Shown here: piece after piece, positions 6,614 to 14,686 of the stretch
Position numbering within the stretch: position 1 is the first letter of the stretch
Layout: each line of letters starts with the position of its first letter
Assembly (NCBI GenBank): GCA_947258425.1
Contig: CAMYIG010000075.1
Location: forward strand, 1-18,741
DNA length: 18,741 nt
Direction of reading: 5' to 3'
From: SZUA-76 sp945787585
Lineage (GTDB): Bacteria; Pseudomonadota; Gammaproteobacteria; SZUA-140
Made by a program: the position numbers and the translations under genes
Notes under the pieces: generated by a model
Seen by the model: only the letters and a program-made list of their open reading frames with translations
Databases searched by the model: none
What the model was told of the DNA's origin: nothing

Positions 6614-9430
6614 ATGGAAAAGACCTACAACCCCCAAGCGATCGAACAACACTGGTACCAAACCTGGGAAAAAAATGGCCATTTCGCCCCCGCTGGCGAA
6701 GGCAAACCTTACTCCATCATGATTCCGCCACCTAACGTCACTGGCAACCTGCACATGGGACACGGCTTCAACAACACCATCATGGACACCCTCACGCGCT
6801 TCCACCGCATGAGCGAACACAACACCCTGTGGCAGCCCGGCACCGATCATGCCGGCATCGCCACTCAGATGGTGGTGGAGCGCCAGCTCGCCACCGAAGG
6901 TAAAACCCGCCACGACCTCGGACGTGAAACGTTTATTGATAAGGTGTGGCAGTGGAAAGATGAATCTGGCGGCAACATCACCCGTCAGCTGCGCCGACTG
7001 GGTTCATCGCTGGACTGGGAGCACGAGCGCTTCACCATGGATGAAGGGCTCTCTAGCGCGGTCAAAGAGGTCTTCGTCAAGCTACATGAAGAGGGGCTAA
7101 TCTATCGCGGCAAACGCCTCGTTAACTGGGACCCCAAACTGCACACCGCTGTCTCCGATCTGGAGGTGATCTCCGAAGAAGAAAACGGCTACATGTGGCA
7201 GATGCGCTATCCCCTCGCCGATGGCAGCGGTCACCTGGTTGTCGCCACCACCCGCCCCGAGACCATGCTCGGTGATGCGGCGGTGGCGGTACATCCCGGT
7301 GATGAGCGCTACGCCCATCTGGTGGGCCAGAAGGTTAAACTCCCCTTTAGCGAGCGCCTGATTCCGATTATCGCCGATGATTACGTCGATCCCGAATTCG
7401 GCACCGGCTGCGTGAAGATCACCCCGGCGCACGATTTCAACGATTACCAGGTGTGGAACCGACACCGCGAGGATTCAGCCATCGCCGCCCTGCCCAATGG
7501 CGGACTGATCAACATCTTCACCATTGATGCTGCCATCATTGGACTGGATGACGAACATGGCACACTGATCCCCGAGGAATTCCGCGGCCTCGATCGTTTC
7601 GAGGCACGTAAGCTCGTGATTGAAGAGTTGGGCGAGAATGGCCTGCTGGGTGAGACCAAAGAGCACAAGCTGATGGTACCACGCGGTGACCGTTCCGGAG
7701 CGGTGATCGAACCCCTCCTCACCGACCAGTGGTATGTCAAAGTCGCGCCGCTGGCGGCACCTGCGATCAAGGCAGTGGAAGATGGTGACATCAAATTTAT
7801 TCCCGATAACTGGAAAAATACCTACTTTGAGTGGATGCGCAACATCGAAGACTGGTGTATCTCACGCCAGATCTGGTGGGGCCACCGCATCCCGGCATGG
7901 TATGACGAACAGGACAACATCTATGTGGGGCGCTCCGAAGCAGAGATTCGTACCAAACATAACCTTGCTGACAGCGTCTCCCTGCGTCAAGATGAAGACG
8001 TCCTCGACACCTGGTTTTCATCGGCACTGTGGCCGTTCTCTACGCTCGGTTGGCCGGAAGATACCGAACGGCTAAAAACATTCTATCCTACCCAGGTACT
8101 AGTGACCGGCTTTGACATCATCTTTTTCTGGGTTGCCCGCATGATCATGATGGGAATGAAGTTCATGGATGGGCAGGTGCCGTTCAAAGAGATCTACATT
8201 CACGGTCTGGTGCGCGACTCTTATGGCCATAAAATGTCAAAATCCAAGGGTAACGTGCTGGATCCGATCGACCTCATTGATGGCATTGAGCTGGATGCCC
8301 TTGTCGCCAAACGCACCCGCGGCATGATGCAGCCGCAATTGGCAAGCAAGATCGAAAAGCAGACCCGCAAAGAGTTTCCCGATGGCATTCCCGCCTTTGG
8401 CACCGATGCACTGCGCTTTACCTTTGCCGCCCTCGCCTCGACCGGACGTGACGTTAAGTTTGATCTCAACCGCATTGATGGCTATCGCAACTTCTGTAAC
8501 AAGCTGTGGAACGCCGCGCGTTACGTGTTGATGAACTGCGAGGATAAAGCGATTGGCCTCGGCGAGTCCATCGAACTGAGCCTGCCGGATCGCTGGATTC
8601 GCTCCAGGTTTTATGAAGTATCGGCACAGGTCGCGAGCCAGCTTGAGCACTATCGTTTTGACCTTGCGGCGAATAGTATTTATCAATTTGTGTGGGATGA
8701 TTTCTGTGACTGGTATCTTGAACTCTCCAAGCCGATCCTCTACTCCGATGAGAGTTCTGATGCCGCGCTACGTGGCACCCGTCAAACACTGCTACAGGTA
8801 CTCGAAGGAATTCTTCGTCTCGCACACCCCATCATCCCGTTTATCACCGAAGAGATCTGGCAGCGTGTCGCCCCATTGCTCGAAAAGAATGGCGATACTA
8901 TCATGCTACAACCCTACCCAAAACCAGATCAGGAGTGGCTTGATCTCGATGCGGTCGAAGATGCGGACTGGGTAAAAGAGTTCATTAACGGTGTGCGCAA
9001 GATCCGCAGCGGCATGAACATCCCGCCGAGCAAACCACTGCCGGTACTGCTACAAAATAGTAGCGCAGAGGATCAGACCCGACTGGCAAACAATCGTGAT
9101 TTTCTGATGACGCTGGCGAAGCTGGCATCCGTCACGGTTCTGAAGGATGGTGATGAAGTGCCTGACTCGGCGACTGCACTGATTGGCGAAACCAAACTGC
9201 TGATCCCGATGGCCGGCTTGATCGATAAAGCCGCCGAAGAAGCACGTCTTACCAAAGAGCGCGAGAAAATCACTAAAGAGATTTCAAAAAGTGAAGCGAA
9301 ACTGGCTAACCCCAACTACGTGGAAAAGGCACCCAGCGAGGTAGTGGCCAAGGAGCAGCAACGACTCGCCGAGATGCGAGTATCTCAGGAAAAACTACAG
9401 GAACAACTTGAACGCATTAAGTTAATGTAA
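6614..9430 (+). CDS. valS: Valyl-tRNA synthetase
   Basis: This class I synthetase charges tRNA-Val with valine and edits mischarged threonine. The 938-residue protein has all expected parts: the HIGH-type motif in PPNVTGNLHMGH (HMGH 47-50), an inserted editing domain with VVATTRPETMLGD and the run from GTGCVKITPAHDF to NDYQVWNRH, the KMSKS motif (540-544) in KMSKSKGNVLDP, the anticodon-binding helical domain, and a C-terminal charged coiled coil (about 870-938) typical of ValRS. The start is ATG 6614; the ribosome binding site (ACGGAA) is modest. It follows its own promoter and is followed 19 nt later by the DUF2914 gene. Confidence 0.98.
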   Translation: MEKTYNPQAIEQHWYQTWEKNGHFAPAGEGKPYSIMIPPPNVTGNLHMGHGFNNTIMDTLTRFHRMSEHNTLWQPGTDHAGIATQMVVERQLATEGKTRHDLGRETFIDKVWQWKDESGGNITRQLRRLGSSLDWEHERFTMDEGLSSAVKEVFVKLHEEGLIYRGKRLVNWDPKLHTAVSDLEVISEEENGYMWQMRYPLADGSGHLVVATTRPETMLGDAAVAVHPGDERYAHLVGQKVKLPFSERLIPIIADDYVDPEFGTGCVKITPAHDFNDYQVWNRHREDSAIAALPNGGLINIFTIDAAIIGLDDEHGTLIPEEFRGLDRFEARKLVIEELGENGLLGETKEHKLMVPRGDRSGAVIEPLLTDQWYVKVAPLAAPAIKAVEDGDIKFIPDNWKNTYFEWMRNIEDWCISRQIWWGHRIPAWYDEQDNIYVGRSEAEIRTKHNLADSVSLRQDEDVLDTWFSSALWPFSTLGWPEDTERLKTFYPTQVLVTGFDIIFFWVARMIMMGMKFMDGQVPFKEIYIHGLVRDSYGHKMSKSKGNVLDPIDLIDGIELDALVAKRTRGMMQPQLASKIEKQTRKEFPDGIPAFGTDALRFTFAALASTGRDVKFDLNRIDGYRNFCNKLWNAARYVLMNCEDKAIGLGESIELSLPDRWIRSRFYEVSAQVASQLEHYRFDLAANSIYQFVWDDFCDWYLELSKPILYSDESSDAALRGTRQTLLQVLEGILRLAHPIIPFITEEIWQRVAPLLEKNGDTIMLQPYPKPDQEWLDLDAVEDADWVKEFINGVRKIRSGMNIPPSKPLPVLLQNSSAEDQTRLANNRDFLMTLAKLASVTVLKDGDEVPDSATALIGETKLLIPMAGLIDKAAEEARLTKEREKITKEISKSEAKLANPNYVEKAPSEVVAKEQQRLAEMRVSQEKLQEQLERIKLM

Positions 9431-9449
9431 TCCGCTAAAGGAGTTAACA

Positions 9450-9845
9450 ATGAAATCACTATTAACACTACTGACACTATTCATGGCGACCCTCGGCCCG
9501 ATGCAGCAGGCAACTGCAGGTGAAGTGGCGCGGGCACAGTTCACTTCTGCCATTGAGCAACGTGAACCCGTAGATGCGATCACCATCCTTAGCAACAATA
9601 TCAACAAGGTTCATTTCTTCAGTGAGCTACGTGGCCTGCAAGGCCAAACGGTGACACACCGCTGGATCTTTGCGGGTAAGGTCATGGCGGAAGTTAGCTT
9701 TAATGTTGCGGGACCGCGATGGCGTGTTAATTCCAGTAAAATGTTACTACCAGGCTGGGTCGGTGACTGGACAGTCACGGTGGTTGATAGCAATGGCGCA
9801 ACCATTGCTGAGTATAGTTTTCAATACATCGAAACAGAACAGTAA
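9450..9845 (+). CDS. Exported DUF2914 domain protein
   Basis: A 131-residue protein with a clear signal peptide: MKS, then a hydrophobic run, then ATA|GE near residue 23. The mature part shows the DUF2914 pattern: RAQFTSAIEQREPVD, a central segment with FFSELRGLQGQTVTHRW, then VMAEVSFNVAGPRWRVNSSK and LLPGWVGDWTVTVVD. It is a small beta-rich periplasmic or outer domain of unknown function; family members occur in several proteobacteria, sometimes joined to membrane helices. AGGAG lies 7 nt before the ATG. The short gap from valS suggests cotranscription, but no functional link follows from that. Confidence 0.85.
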   Translation: MKSLLTLLTLFMATLGPMQQATAGEVARAQFTSAIEQREPVDAITILSNNINKVHFFSELRGLQGQTVTHRWIFAGKVMAEVSFNVAGPRWRVNSSKMLLPGWVGDWTVTVVDSNGATIAEYSFQYIETEQ

Positions 9846-9922
9846 TTTATTTGCAGATAACACCAGTCATATGACGTTACCTGCTGGCTACAAAAAAAAC
9901 CGTCCTATCGCTGTCCGCTCAT

Positions 9923-10282
9923 ATGTTAATCACTAAAAATAGCCACGAAGTTGAATTCTTAAGATCACGCATCCCCACCTTCAAATGCACGCCAGGCTGC
10001 CATGACTGCTGTGGCCCTGTCACTACTTCGAGCGAAGAGATGGCAAGGCTGCCTGTAAAAACGGAAGAGGAACATGCAAAAGCACTTGCCGAACTAAGCT
10101 GCCCTCATCTGGGGTGTAATGGGTGTGAGGCTTACGATGAGCGCCCCTTAATCTGTCGTCTCTTTGGCACCACAACTAGCCTTGCCTGCCCTAATGGCGC
10201 ACATCCCGAAAAGATGATTGAACCTCAGATAGAAAAACAGATTCATGATTTTAATGCGAAGACACGGCAAGTGTTAGTTTAA
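9923..10282 (+). CDS. YkgJ-type cysteine cluster protein
   Basis: The 119-residue protein carries the zinc/iron-chelating cluster of the YkgJ (CxxCxxxx) family: C22, C26, C29 and C30 in CTPGCHDCCGP, C60, C65 and C68 in SCPHLGCNGC, C78 in DERPLICRLFGT and C89 in LACPNG. These cysteines and the ERPLICRLFGT motif are diagnostic. Members are small cytosolic proteins thought to bind a metal or iron-sulfur cluster; no general biochemical role is established. No strong Shine-Dalgarno precedes ATG 9923. A perfect 10-bp palindrome, GTCATATGAC, lies at 9866-9875 in the gap after the DUF2914 gene. The gene converges on the diguanylate cyclase gene 35 nt downstream. Confidence 0.88.
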   Translation: MLITKNSHEVEFLRSRIPTFKCTPGCHDCCGPVTTSSEEMARLPVKTEEEHAKALAELSCPHLGCNGCEAYDERPLICRLFGTTTSLACPNGAHPEKMIEPQIEKQIHDFNAKTRQVLV

Positions 10283-10316
10283 TACACCTGCGTTGTATTA
10301 CTGAACATGTAATACA
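10280..10316. terminator. Three-armed alternating hairpin between convergent genes
   Basis: Three related arms with 7-nt spacers: TAATACA (10280-10286, beginning with the stop codon of the YkgJ gene), TGTATTAC (10294-10301) and GTAATACA (10309-10316). The middle arm can pair with either outer arm: 7 bp with the left, 8 bp with the right. A weak T-rich stretch follows on the plus strand. It probably ends transcripts from the YkgJ gene, perhaps from both sides, but G-C content is low for a terminator. Confidence 0.45.
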
Positions 10317-10317
10317 G

Positions 10318-11307
10318 TTATTCTTCCTTCTGCTTGGTGCCAGTCATCAATCGACTGTCAAATTTCACCGTACAGTTACGTCCTGATCCTTTAGCTTTAT
10401 ACAACGCATGATCTGCATGTGATAACCACTCCGTACAATTACTAGCACACCCAGCTTCTGCCACCCCCATACTCACAGTATACTTAATGTGACGATCATC
10501 GTGAATCACCTCAATACTTGCAATCGCTTTATGAAGACGCTCAGCAAACACCAACGCCCCTTCAAAATCTGTTGCCGACAGAATGATACCAAACTCTTCT
10601 CCGCCGTAACGACCCGCATAATCTGTCTCTCGTTTGACAAGATTCAAGGTCTCTGCAATGGAGCAGATCACTGCATCCCCAGCCTGGTGCCCATAGGTGT
10701 CATTCACTTTCTTAAAGTGATCGATATCCAGCATGACGAGTACAGATTGCTTTTCTGTGCGAATAGACCGCTTATATTCCATGCTTAAATATTCTTGCCA
10801 GGCTCGACGATTAAACAAGCCTGTCAGACCATCGGTACGACTCAGGTATTCTAGCTCTGTATTAGCACGCTCTAATTCTTTCTCATCCAGCGCGCTATCC
10901 GTTACATCGTATATACCAAGGCAGACATGCCTAACAACACCATCGGCTGAGGTTAACGGTATAATGGTAATGTTTTGATACATCCATTCAGAGCCCCCCG
11001 TGATCGCTCGGTAACTATTAAATTTAAATAGATAAGGTCGTTGCTGCCAGGTAGAGAATGCCCGGCTCTTGAGCGTAAATACAGAGTCAACCGTATTTTT
11101 TAGCCATGCTTCCGGAATTTCGTTAAACAATTGAAATACATTTTTGCCAAAGACATCATTTGATTTCTTGCCACTGTGATTCTCCATAAAACCATTCCAC
11201 AAACAGATGTTATGGTCAGCATCCAGAACCACTAACCCGACATCAAGGTGCTGGAGCATGCCAAGCGTCCAGTGCAGTTCATCCATATTGTCTAAATTAT
11301 TTGTCAT
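10318..11307 (-). CDS. PAS-GGDEF diguanylate cyclase
   Basis: A 329-residue soluble protein. Residues about 10-135 form a PAS-type sensor domain (LDVGLVVLDADHNICLWNG, and an end matching VCLGIYDVTD). A short helical linker (about 138-156) leads to a GGDEF domain (157-320) starting SRTDGLTGLFNRRAW. It has LDIDHFKKVNDTYGHQAGD for metal and substrate binding and an intact GGEEF site at 235-239, so it should make cyclic di-GMP. The RxxD inhibitory site is present as RETD (226-229). No membrane segment is seen. The PAS ligand is unknown. The ATG lies 2 nt after the stop of the receiver-CheC gene, without a good ribosome binding site, so translation is probably coupled. Confidence 0.95.
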   Translation of the reverse strand: MTNNLDNMDELHWTLGMLQHLDVGLVVLDADHNICLWNGFMENHSGKKSNDVFGKNVFQLFNEIPEAWLKNTVDSVFTLKSRAFSTWQQRPYLFKFNSYRAITGGSEWMYQNITIIPLTSADGVVRHVCLGIYDVTDSALDEKELERANTELEYLSRTDGLTGLFNRRAWQEYLSMEYKRSIRTEKQSVLVMLDIDHFKKVNDTYGHQAGDAVICSIAETLNLVKRETDYAGRYGGEEFGIILSATDFEGALVFAERLHKAIASIEVIHDDRHIKYTVSMGVAEAGCASNCTEWLSHADHALYKAKGSGRNCTVKFDSRLMTGTKQKEE

Positions 11308-11309
11308 AT

Positions 11310-12302
11310 TTATGCGAGTGCAATTTCTGCAAATTCACTAAGTCGACTAACAGAATCGCCTGTAAACAAGACCTGCTGATTACACACAAAACCCTCTTCC
11401 TCAAACGCGTAATTAAACTCAATGGCCAGGACTTCTTGATAGCGGTCATGCTGCGATGCACCTTTGCCTGTTTCATTCCTGTTGATAGCGGTGATCTTAG
11501 GGTGGTTTTGACTAAAACTGATATCCAGCTGATCGGCAATGCCCGATAAAAATGAGCCTAGCAGCATGCTGGTGATCTCTAACAGCAAACCTTTTTTAAC
11601 CGTTTCAGTGAGCTCATCATAATTTTTCAATAACGGCGCGAATAAAGCGGCATCATCGCTTCCAAAGGTTAGCAATGCTTCCCCAGCGACCCCACCGCCA
11701 ACAAATCCCTGGGACACGATTGTTATATCTCTGGCATTGCGTTCAGCGTTTAGCTCCATTTTCAGTGTAACAGAGTTCGTAATTGTGACCTTCGGCACCG
11801 ATAAGACGCATTTACTAGTGATCACTTTAGACAGCAATGCCGCAGCTCGCCCCATGGCGATATTCGCTATTTCCTGGCAAAAATCAGAGAGGTTTTCATC
11901 TCTCTCATCATTCTCAGAAGAACTACTGATTAAAATATCCAGCACGCCATATTCGTTAAGGATATTTCTAAGTAATCCAATATCAATTGGTTTTTCAATG
12001 TATGCAATCGCCCCTAACTCCTGCGCCTGTTGCTGGCGACTCAATTGACTATCATCATCGGTGGCAATAACGATGGTAGGGAGGTCTTCATCCTTGATCG
12101 CCTTTAACACCTCAAAACCACTCATCTCAGGCATGCTCAATGCCAGAAAGATAAAGTCGGCCTTTCCTGCCCGAATGGCTTCAATGCCTTCGGCGCCATT
12201 ACTGGCGTGAGTAATGACCACATCCCAGTCAGCCGGCAGCGAATTTTCAATGTGTTCGCGCGCAGGACCCGAAGCGTCACATATCACAATAGAAGCACTC
12301 AT
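11310..12302 (-). CDS. Receiver-domain/CheC-like phosphatase fusion
   Basis: A 330-residue protein. Residues 1-120 are a response-regulator receiver fold, with the switch Thr81 and the conserved Lys104-Pro105. The phosphoacceptor position reads FLALSMPEMSG, so the usual Asp is Ala54; only one acidic residue (Asp9) is left in the first acidic patch. It is therefore probably not phosphorylated in the normal way. Residues about 135-330 match the CheC/CheX fold. The first motif fits D-x3-E-x2-N-x22-P exactly (Asp140, Glu144, Asn147, Pro170), the CheY-P phosphatase signature. The second copy is degenerate (Gly238, Glu242, Ser245, Pro268). It is coupled to the PAS-GGDEF gene. Target unknown; a CheY-like regulator is likely. 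No ribosome binding site is clear, and a hairpin covers the start codon. Confidence 0.9.
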   Translation of the reverse strand: MSASIVICDASGPAREHIENSLPADWDVVITHASNGAEGIEAIRAGKADFIFLALSMPEMSGFEVLKAIKDEDLPTIVIATDDDSQLSRQQQAQELGAIAYIEKPIDIGLLRNILNEYGVLDILISSSSENDERDENLSDFCQEIANIAMGRAAALLSKVITSKCVLSVPKVTITNSVTLKMELNAERNARDITIVSQGFVGGGVAGEALLTFGSDDAALFAPLLKNYDELTETVKKGLLLEITSMLLGSFLSGIADQLDISFSQNHPKITAINRNETGKGASQHDRYQEVLAIEFNYAFEEEGFVCNQQVLFTGDSVSRLSEFAEIALA

Positions 12303-12316
12303 ACGATTGAGTGCTT
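12293..12316 (-). promoter_or_regulatory. Hairpin enclosing the start codon of the receiver-CheC gene
   Basis: AAGCACTC (12293-12300) and GAGTGCTT (12309-12316) are perfect 8-bp complements with an 8-nt loop. In the mRNA the AU of the start codon lies in the loop and its G opens the 3' arm. This could limit translation initiation, or the palindrome may bind a protein. No Shine-Dalgarno is visible upstream. Confidence 0.5.
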
Positions 12317-12442
12317 TTCACAAATGTAATGAGTACAAAGATGTGTTCGATAGCGGCTGTCGCCATCACATCGTGGTGCTACGGTTAATGTCTTTTGTCG
12401 CATAACCCTGTTTAATTTCCTAAAGCCGATCAGGTTTGCCAT

Positions 12443-12464
12443 CGTTTGTTGAACCCAACAAATG
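12443..12464. repeat. Stem-loop in the receiver-CheC leader
   Basis: TTTGTTG (12445-12451) pairs with CAACAAA (12456-12462) across a 4-nt loop; a G-T pair and a further C-G pair extend the stem. No U-tract follows on either strand. It lies right at the start of the transcript predicted from the candidate promoter at 12465-12492. Confidence 0.4.
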
Positions 12465-12492
12465 AGTATTGTCACACGCTGGCTACTGTCTA
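12465..12492 (-). promoter_or_regulatory. Possible sigma-70 promoter of the receiver-CheC/cyclase pair
   Basis: On the minus strand TAGACA (12492-12487; five of six) and AATACT (12470-12465; four of six) are 16 nt apart. It would give a leader of roughly 155 nt. The match is modest and other sites in the A+T-rich region could serve. Confidence 0.3.
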
Positions 12493-12683
12493 TAACGACC
12501 TTTGCGGGGATAGCTAAACAAATTAGGCCAAATTAGACATTAAACACCACAATAAAAATTTAAATAAATTTCAATTAAAAACAATTACTTATTATTCACT
12601 TACAACCTTGTTTATATTTAAATATTTTTACCCACACAAATTATTAGGATCAATAAGGCCTAAAAGGGTAATTGCCTAAGCCC

Positions 12684-13412
12684 CTACTTCTTGGGTAAAT
12701 AACGCAAAGGATCAACAGGCTGACCATTAAAACGAATCTCAAAATGCAGCATGACGCGATCACTACCACTTCTCCCCATGGTGGCAACCGGCTGTCCTTG
12801 CTTCACTAAGTCACCCTCTTTCACCAGTAGTTTATCATTGTGCGCATAGGCACTTAGATAGCTCTCGTTATGCTTAATGATTAATAAATTACCATAGTAA
12901 GAGAGCCCATTACCGCTATAGACCACCTTACCTCTGGCCGCAGCACGTACCGACGCCCCTTCCTGTCCACCAATATCAACCCCTTTACGATCGATCTTTT
13001 TTGCGGAAAAAGTTCTTAGCAATGCGCCATCAGTAGGCCACCCCCAGATCACAGGCCCCGGATTTTCTGCCAGCGATTTCTGCTGAACCTGTGGTTCACT
13101 TTTACGGTTTGAGCGTTGACTTGTTGTCACCGGCGTACGTTTATGCACTTGATCTTTGTGACGTGCGGACTGAAGCAGCGCAGGGTTTGATTGATTCAGT
13201 GGCGGTGCAATCCGTAGTACCTGACCTTCGTGAATGACATAAGGCGCTTCCAGTTTATTCCACGCTGCCAGCTGTTTAGCATCCTGACCATAGCGCCAGC
13301 CGATTGAATAGAGCGAATCGCCCTGCTGCACTTTATAATGAACCAACGAGCCACAAGCACTGAACAATAGTGTTAAACAGGCCAGAAAAACTGTTGTTAG
13401 ATGATTGCGCAT
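12684..13412 (-). CDS. nlpD: NlpD-type LysM/LytM lipoprotein (amidase activator)
   Basis: A 242-residue lipoprotein: signal sequence with a lipobox-like FSAC (Cys20), a LysM domain (about 26-68, YKVQQGDSLYSIGWRYGQ) for peptidoglycan binding, a polar linker, and a C-terminal LytM/M23 domain (about 122-240). As in E. coli NlpD the LytM domain lacks metal ligands: Arg142 stands where the first His would be (RKGVD) and Met221 replaces the first His of the HxH pair (MLHFE). So it is not a peptidase; it should activate an AmiC-type N-acetylmuramoyl-alanine amidase during cell separation. It is shorter than E. coli NlpD because the linker is short. No strong ribosome binding site is seen. It follows yqaA by 22 nt; rpoS does not follow. 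Confidence 0.92.
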   Translation of the reverse strand: MRNHLTTVFLACLTLLFSACGSLVHYKVQQGDSLYSIGWRYGQDAKQLAAWNKLEAPYVIHEGQVLRIAPPLNQSNPALLQSARHKDQVHKRTPVTTSQRSNRKSEPQVQQKSLAENPGPVIWGWPTDGALLRTFSAKKIDRKGVDIGGQEGASVRAAARGKVVYSGNGLSYYGNLLIIKHNESYLSAYAHNDKLLVKEGDLVKQGQPVATMGRSGSDRVMLHFEIRFNGQPVDPLRYLPKK

Positions 13413-13434
13413 ACTACATTAGTAGCGGTAACGC

Positions 13435-14016
13435 TCAACTGAACTTAACGACGGCATAGGCAACTGCGGCAATAATAACCACCGCCCAACCGATACGATC
13501 AATATAGGCGCGCAGTGCCTTCTCCATGCGCTCGCCGCCCCAATAGATGAGGCCCGCGACCATAAAAAAACGTAACCCACGCCCGATGACCGAACAGAGC
13601 AGAAATGGTAAAAATGCCATCGACACTGCACCCGCCGTGAGCGTAAAAATTTTATATGGGATCGGTGAAAACCCAGCAATGAAGACCACCCACACACCCC
13701 ATTCCGCAAACCATGCTACCGCTGTTTCGTAATGCGCCCAGTAGTGGGTCTCCTGAATCAAAGGGGCAATCGCATCAAAGGCAAAATAGCCGATCAAGTA
13801 ACCAAACACGCCGCCAAGGGCCGACGCAATGGTGGTGATCGACGCATAAAACCAGGCACGGGAACGCTGTGCGAGCACCATCGGTGCCAGCATCGCATCC
13901 GGTGGAATTGGAAAAAATGAGGATTCGGCAAAGCTCAGGGCCGAAAGATAATAAGGTGACCTCGGGTGTGCTGCCCAGACCATCACCTTGTCATATAGAT
14001 AGCTGAACAATTTCAT
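13435..14016 (-). CDS. yqaA: YqaA family (VTT/SNARE-associated, DedA-like) membrane protein
   Basis: A 193-residue inner-membrane protein. FPIPPDAMLAPMVLA follows the first amphipathic part, then come a Gly-rich helix (SALGGVFGYLIGYF), the re-entrant motif AGFSPIPYKIFTLTAGA, GRGLRFFMVAG and a C-terminal helix. These are marks of the YqaA branch of the VTT family. DedA-like proteins are linked to membrane lipid handling and envelope homeostasis, but the YqaA substrate is not known. It starts 10 nt after the pcm stop codon without a clear ribosome binding site, so it is likely translated by coupling. A YqaA gene between pcm and nlpD is an arrangement I recall from other gammaproteobacteria. Confidence 0.9.
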   Translation of the reverse strand: MKLFSYLYDKVMVWAAHPRSPYYLSALSFAESSFFPIPPDAMLAPMVLAQRSRAWFYASITTIASALGGVFGYLIGYFAFDAIAPLIQETHYWAHYETAVAWFAEWGVWVVFIAGFSPIPYKIFTLTAGAVSMAFLPFLLCSVIGRGLRFFMVAGLIYWGGERMEKALRAYIDRIGWAVVIIAAVAYAVVKFS

Positions 14017-14026
14017 TATTGGATGA

Positions 14027-14686
14027 TTATGTTTTCTGTCCGCTTAACATCGGCACAAAACTCACCTGTTCAATAAACGCCTCTTCAACCCCTTCATGCG
14101 TACGTGTATAGAGCATCAGGCGCTGCATCCCCTGCTTGCCAATCGGGATGATGAGGCGCCCACCGATGTTCAACTGCTCCAGTAACGGCATGGGCACTTC
14201 CACCGGCGCTGCGGTGGCGATAATGCCATCATAAGGGCCATACTGCGACCACCCCTCTGTGCCATCATCAAATTTGAGACGTATATTGCGCAGCTTAAGC
14301 GTTTCAAAGCGTGCGCGAGCCTGCTTCAACAAAGCCTCGATACGTTCAACGCTATAGACCTCTTTGACCAACAAAGAGAGAATCGCCGCCTGATAGCCGG
14401 AACCCGTGCCGATCTCCAGCACTTTAGTCAGCGGACCACTCATGAGTAATGCTTCTGTCATCCGCGCCACAATATAAGGCTGCGATATCGTTTGGCCATA
14501 ACCAATCGGCAGCGCCGAGTCTTCATAGGCACGGCTGGCAAGTGCCTCATCGACAAAGATATGGCGCGGCGTGGCACGCATCGCCTCCAGCACTTCTTGA
14601 CTGCTGATCCCTTCTCTTTCAAGCCGCGTGATCAAGCGATCATGCGTGCGCTGTGAGGTCATCCCAATACCCTGATGCCGTGACAT
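14027..14686 (-). CDS. pcm: Protein-L-isoaspartate O-methyltransferase
   Basis: This enzyme methylates L-isoaspartyl residues in aged proteins, using S-adenosylmethionine, and so starts their repair. The 219-residue protein has the family N-terminus TSQRTHDRLITRLEREGI, TPRHIFVDEALASRAYEDSA, the substrate loop GYGQTISQPYIVARM, the SAM motif EIGTGSGYQ (91-99), the second motif YSVERI, and GGRLIIPIG near the end. Its ATG shares one base with the surE stop codon (TAATG), so the two are coupled. The GIGMTSQRT region shows a second possible start eight codons later at 14662, which matches shorter homologues; I keep the longer one because of the overlap. Confidence 0.96.
   Translation of the reverse strand: MSRHQGIGMTSQRTHDRLITRLEREGISSQEVLEAMRATPRHIFVDEALASRAYEDSALPIGYGQTISQPYIVARMTEALLMSGPLTKVLEIGTGSGYQAAILSLLVKEVYSVERIEALLKQARARFETLKLRNIRLKFDDGTEGWSQYGPYDGIIATAAPVEVPMPLLEQLNIGGRLIIPIGKQGMQRLMLYTRTHEGVEEAFIEQVSFVPMLSGQKT

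Larger units (their letters stand above)
12303..12683. other. Gene-free 381-nt region between nlpD and the receiver-CheC gene
   Basis: No coding region is supported on either strand, and I see no recognisable rpoS remnant. The right part (about 12530-12655) is strongly A+T rich. The left part holds a possible minus-strand promoter (12465-12492), a stem-loop (12443-12464) and the start-codon hairpin. No U-tailed terminator follows nlpD, so read-through into the downstream pair is possible. This is the position where rpoS usually lies in gammaproteobacteria. Confidence 0.6.

Noticed and set aside
8237..8686. Open frame of 149 codons on the minus strand inside valS
   Set aside because: It lies wholly antisense to valS, its composition follows the valS codons, and it resembles no family I know. 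The same applies to other antisense frames inside valS (for example 7097-7465) and pepA.
12303..12683. Remnant of rpoS or a small hidden gene after nlpD
   Set aside because: No sigma-factor motif is readable in any frame, and no frame of useful length with a start and ribosome binding site is present.
12640..12690. Terminator after nlpD
   Set aside because: The TTAGGC/AGGCCT sequences here are direct repeats and a short self-palindrome, not a stem with a U-tract.
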